DNA of 6,642 nucleotides from Gammaproteobacteria bacterium (lineage in GTDB: Bacteria; Pseudomonadota; Gammaproteobacteria; Pseudomonadales; Pseudohongiellaceae). Made by a program: the position numbers and the translations under genes. The stretch spans positions 1-6,642 of the forward strand of contig NYWC01000123.1 of assembly GCA_002684935.1 (NCBI GenBank), in the 5' to 3' direction. The notes beneath the pieces were generated by a model. It worked only from the letters and a program-made list of their open reading frames with translations. It made no database searches and was not told the origin of the DNA. Below are positions 1 through 3,155 of this stretch, in pieces. Within the stretch, counting starts at the first letter, position 1, and each line of letters starts with the position of its first letter.

Positions 1-18
1 AATAGTTTTAGTATTTTA

Positions 19-195
19 TTACCAGCCATTTATAGATTCATTGTTTACTATTTTTTCTACGTCTTGCCATTGATACCAATCCATGTTAAGCTCTGATAGT
101 TTATTGTTAATTTGATTTACTTTTGAAGTTTGACCTGCTAAGAAGCCACCGATAAATACTAAGCACGCTAGTGCAATTGTTTTTCTTTTGTCCAT
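19..195 (-). CDS. Small membrane-anchored protein, unknown function (58 aa)
   Basis: Read from ATG at 195 to TAA at 19-21, this encodes 58 residues. The N-terminus is short and basic (MDKRK), followed by a hydrophobic stretch at about residues 7-21 (IALACLVFIGGFLAG) and then a polar, Asn/Gln-rich tail with two Trp-containing segments (DWYQWQ near 39-44, final GW). That is the layout of a signal-anchor protein with its tail outside the cytoplasm. Cys11 sits after Ala-Leu-Ala, but the hydrophobic part before it is too short for a convincing lipoprotein signal. It lies one base downstream of the 61-aa gene and is the last complete gene of the leftward cluster here. A small phage inner-membrane or lysis-related protein is possible, but I do not recognise the family. 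Confidence 0.7.
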   Translation of the reverse strand: MDKRKTIALACLVFIGGFLAGQTSKVNQINNKLSELNMDWYQWQDVEKIVNNESINGW

Positions 196-196
196 A

Positions 197-382
197 TTAC
201 TTATTTGTTATTAATTTATTTATTACGAGTGTCATTACATAGTCATGAGCATCATTGAAATCATCGCCTTCAAGATCGAGATCGCTATAAGATAATTCAG
301 TTGATACTGTATTGTATATTTTGTGCATTATTTGAGGAACTAGCTTGTCTGCCATTTCATCGAGTTGTTTCATTTTTGCCAT
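197..382 (-). CDS. Hypothetical small protein (61 aa)
   Basis: The product is 61 residues with no family I recognise. The first ~27 residues (MAKMKQLDEMADKLVP onward) look amphipathic-helical. The middle is strongly acidic (DLDLEGDDFNDAHD at about 36-49) and the end is again probably helical (YVMTLVINKLITNK). The start is supported by a one-base TAATG overlap with the stop of the upstream 68-aa gene, indicating translational coupling. No transmembrane segment or catalytic motif is visible. The acidic middle could be a protein- or DNA-mimicking surface as in small phage takeover proteins, but that is only a guess from composition. Confidence 0.7.
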   Translation of the reverse strand: MAKMKQLDEMADKLVPQIMHKIYNTVSTELSYSDLDLEGDDFNDAHDYVMTLVINKLITNK

Positions 383-588
383 TAGTCGCCTGTGTAATTA
401 GTTGGGTTGTTATCATACATGCTTTGCATTGCTTTGTCATGTAATACTTTGATTTCTTTGTAATACTCTGCATTTGGTGCATTGTCATCACGCCACTTCA
501 TTACACTGCTGTAATCTGGGCTAGTAAATGATATGTTGTTAATGCTACAAGTATATAAGTCTTGTGATTTATGTTTGATTATTTTCAT
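382..588 (-). CDS. Hypothetical small protein (68 aa)
   Basis: The product is 68 residues, unrecognised. It begins MKIIKHKSQDLYTC and looks like a short beta-rich N-terminal half (SINNISFTSPDYSSVMKW) followed by a helical half (NAEYYKEIKVLHDKAMQSMYDNN). The single Cys14 is not part of a visible metal site. The start at 588 is preceded on the coding strand by TAATAATAATAT, the A/T-only leader type used by its neighbours. Its stop overlaps the next start by one base (TAATG). It belongs to the leftward cluster of tiny genes and is probably co-transcribed with them. Confidence 0.7.
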   Translation of the reverse strand: MKIIKHKSQDLYTCSINNISFTSPDYSSVMKWRDDNAPNAEYYKEIKVLHDKAMQSMYDNNPTNYTGD

Positions 589-597
589 ATATTATTA

Positions 598-720
598 TTA
601 TCTGTTTAACATTGTATTAAGTTTCGAATTATTATACCTTTTCCAGTATTGATCTTCCATCATTTGTATTTGCTGTTTAGTTAGTTTTAATACTACTTTG
701 CGAGTTCTTTTCTTGCTCAT
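598..720 (-). CDS. Very small basic protein (40 aa)
   Basis: ATG at 720 to TAA at 598-600 gives 40 residues, beginning MSKKRTRKVVLKLTKQQIQM and ending NTMLNR. It is Lys/Arg-rich, with about 11 basic and 2 acidic residues, and is probably a single helix preceded by a basic tail. It could bind nucleic acid or an acidic protein surface, but no family is recognised. Support for its being a gene comes from context: its ATG overlaps the stop of the upstream gene as ATGA (717-720), and the next gene follows after 9 bases on the same strand. Confidence 0.6.
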   Translation of the reverse strand: MSKKRTRKVVLKLTKQQIQMMEDQYWKRYNNSKLNTMLNR

Positions 721-848
721 ATTATACATTGTTTATTAGTTTCTATTATACCTAAGACATCTTGTCTAGTTAATACTCCTTCACTTTGAAGATTTATTAT
801 GTGAGTCATATCGACTACAGTATTATTAATTGTTTGAGTTATTATCAT
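717..848 (-). CDS. Very small hypothetical protein (43 aa)
   Basis: ATG at 848 to TGA at 717-719 gives 43 residues, starting MIITQTINNTVVDM and ending IETNKQCII. It is neutral and probably helical, with no recognised family. Its stop overlaps the start of the 40-aa gene (ATGA) and its start is one base from the stop of the 56-aa gene, so it fits tightly into the leftward operon. The leader AATAAT before the ATG matches its neighbours. The coding sequence also contains a near copy of the T7-like promoter core (800-811), described separately. Confidence 0.6.
   Translation of the reverse strand: MIITQTINNTVVDMTHIINLQSEGVLTRQDVLGIIETNKQCII
800..811 (-). promoter_or_regulatory. Weak second T7-like promoter core inside a gene
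   Basis: Read leftward this is ATATGACTCACA. It differs at one of 12 positions from ATACGACTCACA, the core of the site at 1450-1466, on the same strand. Bases after CAC do not follow the T7 consensus (ATAATAAA). It would serve the distal tiny genes as an internal promoter. The coding frame alone (DMTH) could also explain it, so this is tentative. Confidence 0.25.
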
Positions 849-849
849 A

Positions 850-1020
850 TTATTGTATTGTATCTACTAGTATATTTAACTCATCAAATAGATTACCATA
901 AGGTGAATCATATACATTATCTAGTGTGAATGTTTTACCATTAATTGTTAATTCATATAAGTCATTGTCATCATCTACTAGACATTGAATGAAGAATGCT
1001 TTTTGTATTTTTGTTATCAT
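850..1020 (-). CDS. Hypothetical small acidic protein (56 aa)
   Basis: ATG at 1020 to TAA at 850-852 gives 56 residues, beginning MITKIQKAFFIQCLVDDDND. The pattern suggests a compact beta-strand protein: alternating hydrophobic stretches (KAFFIQCLV, LYELTINGKTFTL) separated by an acidic turn (DDDND at 16-20), then a helix near the end (LFDELNILVDTIQ). It is acidic overall and no family is recognised. It is separated from the next gene by one base. Its ATGATAAC start region is shared with the 25-aa and 43-aa genes, a consistent start signature in this operon. Confidence 0.65.
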   Translation of the reverse strand: MITKIQKAFFIQCLVDDDNDLYELTINGKTFTLDNVYDSPYGNLFDELNILVDTIQ

Positions 1021-1023
1021 AGT

Positions 1024-1101
1024 TTATAAATCTTTAAGGTAAGTAATAGTATTGTCACTATTAATTATGTACCAGTTTTTAGAAAGTTCAGTAGTTATCA
1101 T
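1024..1101 (-). CDS. Putative 25-aa micro-protein
   Basis: ATG at 1101 to TAA at 1024-1026 encodes 25 residues beginning MITTELSKNWYIIN and ending YLKDL. The start at 1101 is preferred because ATGATAAC and its A/T leader match the two following genes. An in-frame ATG at 1122 would give 32 residues beginning MSTNKY, like the MSTL start of the gene at 1407, but that start lies within the tRNA-like stem. Three bases separate it from the 56-aa gene. It is very short, so it may be a leader peptide rather than a functional protein. Confidence 0.4.
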   Translation of the reverse strand: MITTELSKNWYIINSDNTITYLKDL

Positions 1102-1116
1102 ATTATATTTGTTAGT

Positions 1117-1156
1117 TGACATAGTGAGAATCGAACTCACATTAACCATTATGTCA
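1117..1156 (-). other. tRNA-like acceptor/T-arm minihelix
   Basis: Read leftward, TGACATA (1150-1156) pairs perfectly with TATGTCA (1117-1123). Inside it, GTGAG/CTCAC (1136-1140 with 1124-1128) closes a 7-base loop TTCGATT, which matches the conserved tRNA T-loop pattern TTCRANY. The 7+5 bp geometry is exactly that of a tRNA acceptor stem stacked on a T arm. In place of the D and anticodon arms there are only nine bases, ATGGTTAAT, resembling a D-loop. No convincing full cloverleaf could be built using sequence further upstream, and no CCA end is encoded. Alternatives are a tRNA remnant, an attachment-site fragment, or a promoter-like element (CTCACTAT also matches T7 -9 to -2). Confidence 0.4.
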
Positions 1157-1180
1157 GATTGTCATGACAGTTTGTCATAT
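1150..1180. promoter_or_regulatory. Composite TGTCA operator, copy A
   Basis: It contains TGTCA at 1152, TGTCAT at 1160 and TGTCAT at 1173. The middle element belongs to a perfect 10-bp palindrome TGTCATGACA (1160-1169). The 31 bases match 1561-1591 at 26 positions without gaps. It lies in the 78-base gap between the 75-aa and 25-aa leftward genes, upstream of the latter, so a role as operator for the distal part of the cluster is likely. Its left end overlaps the acceptor-like arm of the minihelix. Confidence 0.5.
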
Positions 1181-1407
1181 TACACTAGCTCTACATTTCT
1201 TAACACTAATGGAATATTGTTACTTGCTGTATAAGATTTATACTTGTTAAAGCAATTCATAGCATTTAATTTATCTTTCATAATTTCATAAGCAATATCA
1301 TGATTGTATTCAATAGTGATACCTTTTTTGTTAGTGAATGAGATGATTTGGTTTTTACCAATTAGTGATTTTCTGATTACAAATCTTTTAGAATTTAAAG
1401 TTGACAT
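1180..1407 (-). CDS. Hypothetical protein, first gene of the leftward cluster (75 aa)
   Basis: The chosen start, ATG at 1407, gives 75 residues beginning MSTLNSKRFVIRKSLIGKN and ending RNVELV. A longer reading from ATG at 1452 would add 15 Asn-rich residues (MDNINVTNNNLNIIT). That ATG, however, lies inside the T7-like promoter (1450-1466), so a transcript starting there would lack it, and the ATAATAACT leader before 1407 resembles that of other genes here. The protein is basic, with an N-terminal beta-like region (RFVIRKSLIGKNQIISFTNKKGITIEY) and then a helical region (DIAYEIMKDKLNAMNCFNKYK). No family is recognised. It is the promoter-proximal gene and so would be the first expressed. Confidence 0.65.
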   Translation of the reverse strand: MSTLNSKRFVIRKSLIGKNQIISFTNKKGITIEYNHDIAYEIMKDKLNAMNCFNKYKSYTASNNIPLVLRNVELV

Positions 1408-1449
1408 AGTTATTATATTTAAGTTGTTATTAGTTACATTTATATTATC

Positions 1450-1466
1450 CATTGTGAGTCGTATTA
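1450..1466 (-). promoter_or_regulatory. T7-like phage RNA polymerase promoter, leftward
   Basis: Read leftward the 17 bases are TAATACGACTCACAATG. Positions -17 to -5 are identical to the T7 consensus TAATACGACTCACTATA, and only -4 and -1 differ, giving 15 of 17. The sequence continues GATAA rather than GGAGA, so the next base can still be a G start. A 13-base exact match is very unlikely by chance in a window of this size. It points into the leftward gene cluster from the edge of the divergent region, where an early promoter would be expected. No T7-type RNA polymerase gene is in the window. Confidence 0.5.
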
Positions 1467-1504
1467 GCTTTGTAAAAGGTGTATGATTATTTATAGTAAG
1501 AGAA

Positions 1505-1591
1505 TGTCATACTGTCATACCACAATGTGTCAATGTGTCATACTATTATATTAATATAAGTATGTCATAATGTCATGACAATCAGTCATAT
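1505..1591. repeat. Iteron-like cluster of paired TGTCA repeats (includes operator copy B)
   Basis: Three pairs of 8-bp tandem units are visible: TGTCATAC twice at 1505-1520, ATGTGTCA twice at 1525-1540, and TGTCATAA/TGTCATGA at 1563-1578, followed by a variant AGTCAT at 1584. Within each pair, TGTCA starts are exactly 8 bp apart (1505/1513, 1528/1536, 1563/1571). The third group (1561-1591) is the second copy of the composite site at 1150-1180. The cluster lies in the divergent control region and suits either cooperative repressor/activator binding or replication-initiator binding. Confidence 0.55.
1546..1559. repeat. 14-bp AT palindrome inside the TGTCA cluster
   Basis: TTATATTAATATAA is a perfect palindrome lying between the second and third TGTCA pairs. 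An all-AT palindrome flanked by repeats is typical of an easily melted element at an origin, or of a dimer binding site. A-T richness makes such palindromes fairly easy to obtain by chance. Confidence 0.35.
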
Positions 1592-1860
1592 ATATTATTA
1601 TTGTGTATCATGGTGAACTGGTTTGGCTGTGGTGAGACGATGAGGCGAGTGAGATGACAGGTAAATAAGCTAGCATCGTAGTTAGCTTGTAGAAAAAGGT
1701 AAAATACTATAGACGATGGCGGAAAACGCTGATATATATACGTAAAACGCTAGAAAACACGGTGGGGCCCGGCAAAATGAAACGACTTTTCTTTTAAAAA
1801 TAAAGTGAGTAGGAGAGGGGGCAGCGCTACACCCCTAAATTTATAACATTTTTTTATTTT
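1592..1860. other. GC-richer non-coding stretch with short repeats and hairpins
   Basis: No gene of convincing length is seen on either strand. The base composition is visibly richer in G than the flanks (for example 1620-1660 and 1760-1773, with GGGCCC at 1765-1770). Direct repeats include AGACGATG at 1635-1642 and 1711-1718, and AAAACGCT at 1723-1730 and 1744-1751, starts 21 bp apart (two helical turns). A 6-bp hairpin AAGCTA/TAGCTT spans 1667-1688. Composition and repeats suggest a structured leader RNA, an origin, or a packaging or control locus; the sequence does not decide between them. Confidence 0.45.
1816..1836 (+). terminator. GC hairpin followed by T-rich sequence, possible terminator
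   Basis: AGGGG (1816-1820) pairs with CCCCT (1832-1836) around an 11-base loop that itself holds AGCGCT. A T-rich run follows on the + strand, with seven or more T at about 1849-1855. The T run is not directly adjacent to the stem, so this is a poor intrinsic terminator. It may instead be part of a structured leader upstream of the rightward genes. Confidence 0.25.
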
Positions 1861-1908
1861 AGTGACAATAGGTAGTTATATATATAATAGTAATACCCTT
1901 GTGTCACT
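1861..1908. promoter_or_regulatory. Long inverted repeat AGTGACA...TGTCACT
   Basis: AGTGACA (1861-1867) and TGTCACT (1902-1908) are perfect 7-bp inverted arms about 34 bases apart. Within lie a second inverted pair GGTA/TACC (1871-1874, 1894-1897) and the 12-bp palindrome TTATATATATAA (1877-1888). The outer arms contain TGACA/TGTCA, the same core as the repeats at 1150-1180 and 1505-1591, so the same protein may bind here. It is placed just before the first rightward gene, where it could act as an operator or a transcript hairpin. Confidence 0.35.
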
Positions 1909-1924
1909 GTTTATGTAAATTTTC

Positions 1925-1942
1925 AATATTACGTGTGAATAT
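1925..1942 (+). promoter_or_regulatory. Candidate rightward promoter motif (ACGTGTG), site 1
   Basis: AATATTACGTGTGAATAT ends 28 bases before the first rightward start codon. It shares ACGTGTG and most flanking bases (14 of 18) with 2231-2248, upstream of the second rightward gene. Starting one base later, TATTACG and the downstream TATA also align to 12 of 17 bases of the T7-type promoter, although the key -11 to -7 block is not preserved. A phage-specific promoter is inferred from position and repetition only. Confidence 0.3.
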
Positions 1943-1969
1943 ATAGATATAACAAACAAGTAAATAACT

Positions 1970-2230
1970 ATGGCACAAATATACAGCTACCCGATAGTAG
2001 CTCCATTATCAACAGACGTCTTAATTGGGTCTAGAATAGATTCAGTTAATGACACACAAGTTACTTATAACTTCACTGTGTCTAGTATTGTTGGTACTAT
2101 ATCAGATGTTACGGCTCCAACCTCAGCGTCATCAAACGGTGTGACAGGTCAAATAGCTACAGATGCTAATTATATATATGTATGCACTGCTACTAATACT
2201 TGGAAGCGAGCTGCTATAGCAACTTGGTAA
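1970..2230 (+). CDS. Small tail-fibre-like structural protein (86 aa)
   Basis: The first rightward gene encodes 86 residues and is probably a virion component. The C-terminal half (about 48-86: APTSASSNGVTGQIATDANY, then IYVCTATNTWKRAAIATW) matches the common phage tail/fibre pattern in which a Pro/Ser/Gly linker leads to G-x-IA-x-D-x-x-YIY-x-C, then N-TWKR and a terminal W. The N-terminal half (STDVLIGSRIDSVNDTQVTYNFTV) resembles the short 'D-x-LIG...NFT' unit found at the start of many structural proteins of marine phages. No transmembrane segment is present. Fibres are usually much longer, so this may be a stand-alone tip or adaptor. The start follows an AAGTAAATAACT leader without Shine-Dalgarno. 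Confidence 0.75.
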   Translation: MAQIYSYPIVAPLSTDVLIGSRIDSVNDTQVTYNFTVSSIVGTISDVTAPTSASSNGVTGQIATDANYIYVCTATNTWKRAAIATW

Positions 2231-2278
2231 AACATAACGTGTGTATTTGATTTTTTGGTTCGCCTTAAATACACATGT
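2231..2278 (+). promoter_or_regulatory. ACGTGTG motif site 2 forming a 12-bp hairpin
   Basis: AACATAACGTGTGTATTT (2231-2248) repeats the motif at 1925-1942. Its right part, ACGTGTGTATTT (2237-2248), also pairs with AAATACACATGT (2267-2278), giving a 12-bp stem with one G-T wobble and an 18-base loop. It lies just after the stop of the 86-aa gene. It could be a promoter, or an RNA hairpin acting as a partial terminator or mRNA stabiliser between the two structural genes. No U-run follows the stem. Confidence 0.4.
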
Positions 2279-2317
2279 AAATAAAACAGTGAACCTTAAT
2301 CCATTAAAAAATATAAA

Positions 2318-2803
2318 ATGGCATCAAAAATTTTAACTTTAAACATCAACGGTAGTCTTTTACCTATGCCAGTGGCAGGACCAGACTTAAGCGTTGTAAA
2401 CATTGTAGCAACAGGAAAAGCGGCTAACGCAACACAAGCTGGAACAGTAGTAATTTCTTTTAGTAACAACTTTAAGTATACTCTTTCTACAGGAGCTGCA
2501 GCTGGTAACAGTTTTTCTGTAGCTGCACAAGCTAATGTAACTAAAGCATTCTGGGATGCAATTATCGCAGCTATGGCAACTCCATGGCAAGAAGTTGTAT
2601 ATCCAAAAGGCGGTGGAGCATGGGATCAAACTTATTTACCACCTGCAGGAGTAGCTGTAGTAGCACCTGATGGACCAGCTGGTTCTCCAGTAGCTGCTTC
2701 AAGCCCAACATTTGCTGCTAAGCAATCACAGCCAATTTTAGATCAAGCTGCAACTCCAGGAGCTGTATTGTTTGTATCTGCTGCGTACGCTGCAATTTCG
2801 TAA
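2318..2803 (+). CDS. Ala-rich probable virion protein (161 aa), family unknown
   Basis: The product is 161 residues, not recognised. It starts MASKILTLNINGSLLPMPVA and is unusually rich in Ala, Val, Ser, Thr and Gly, with codons markedly more GC-containing (GCA, GCT, GGA) than its neighbours. Residues 1-70 read as beta-rich (KILTLNING, VVNIVATG, TVVISFSNNFKYTLSTG), residues ~75-90 as a helix (TKAFWDAIIAAMATPW), and the rest as a Pro/Gly/Ala-rich loop region ending in GAVLFVSAAYAAIS. There is no N-terminal signal or transmembrane span. Composition and position next to a fibre-like gene suggest an abundant structural protein such as a decoration or head-surface protein; this is inference. The A-rich leader (CCATTAAAAAATATAAA) suggests strong translation. 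Confidence 0.75.
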   Translation: MASKILTLNINGSLLPMPVAGPDLSVVNIVATGKAANATQAGTVVISFSNNFKYTLSTGAAAGNSFSVAAQANVTKAFWDAIIAAMATPWQEVVYPKGGGAWDQTYLPPAGVAVVAPDGPAGSPVAASSPTFAAKQSQPILDQAATPGAVLFVSAAYAAIS

Positions 2804-2837
2804 TACCTTATTTTATTAACCATTAAATTTTAAACCA

Positions 2838-3128
2838 ATGACCTTTTATTACCAGACTAGTTCGTGGAATAGTCAACCACAACCCAACGAAGAAACTATT
2901 AATTTTTGGAAACATCTTTCAGAGAAAAAACACTGGAGAATAGTACAATTACCAAATGGATTTTTTCAAACCGAGTACCAACACCCTGTAAAGGAAGATA
3001 CTTGGATCGACGTAACCCGAAGAGAAACACTTGAAGCAGCAGAAACAGCTATTGATTCGTCAGTAGATCATTATGCTAAGAAAGTAGATTTCTTGAAAGG
3101 ACCAAAAGTCGTAAAAACCTTTAAATAA
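2838..3128 (+). CDS. Hypothetical protein (96 aa), aromatic-rich
   Basis: The product is 96 residues with no recognised family. The N-terminus is rich in aromatic and polar residues (MTFYYQTSSWNSQPQPNEE). It is followed by a mixed alpha/beta section (INFWKHLSEKKHWRIVQLPN, FFQTEYQHP, TWIDVTRRE) and a helix (LEAAETAIDSSVDHYAKKV) before a basic tail (KGPKVVKTFK). WRIVQLPNGFFQTEY suggests a small beta-hairpin. It is cytoplasmic or virion-associated, with no membrane segment. It lies 34 bases after the 161-aa gene and 27 bases before groEL, so it is likely in the same transcript, and a functional link with the chaperonin is possible but unsupported. The start follows an ATTTTAAACCA leader. Confidence 0.7.
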   Translation: MTFYYQTSSWNSQPQPNEETINFWKHLSEKKHWRIVQLPNGFFQTEYQHPVKEDTWIDVTRRETLEAAETAIDSSVDHYAKKVDFLKGPKVVKTFK

Positions 3129-3155
3129 ATAAATCAAATTTAATCTAATCTAATT

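Noticed and set aside
1110..1200. A full tRNA gene on the minus strand
   Set aside because: The T arm is excellent, but no upstream sequence gives a canonical anticodon arm with U33 together with a good D arm and a matching acceptor strand at the right distance. Only the 7+5 bp minihelix is supported.
1408..1452. A 15-residue N-terminal extension of the 75-aa gene from ATG 1452
   Set aside because: The ATG lies inside the T7-like promoter and would not be transcribed from it. The extension is Asn-rich and looks like translated non-coding sequence.
1454..1466. Vector or adapter carry-over of a T7 promoter
   Set aside because: The match stops before TATAGGG, is followed by AT-rich phage-like sequence, and sits at a sensible promoter position. 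It cannot be fully excluded without reads.
1052..1486. Two rightward 60-residue frames in the leftward cluster
   Set aside because: They run antisense to coupled leftward genes, have no leader signal, and cross the regulatory repeats.
1505..1591. CRISPR array
   Set aside because: Repeat units are only 8 bp with no uniform spacers, so they are iteron or operator repeats.
1610..1657. A 15-codon rightward frame (MVNWFGCG...)
   Set aside because: Too short, with no A/T leader, and it lies in the GC-richer non-coding stretch.
2387..2629. Antisense 80-residue open frame over the 161-aa gene
   Set aside because: Cys/Ser-rich translation is typical of the reverse of an Ala/Thr-rich gene; a shadow of the real coding frame.
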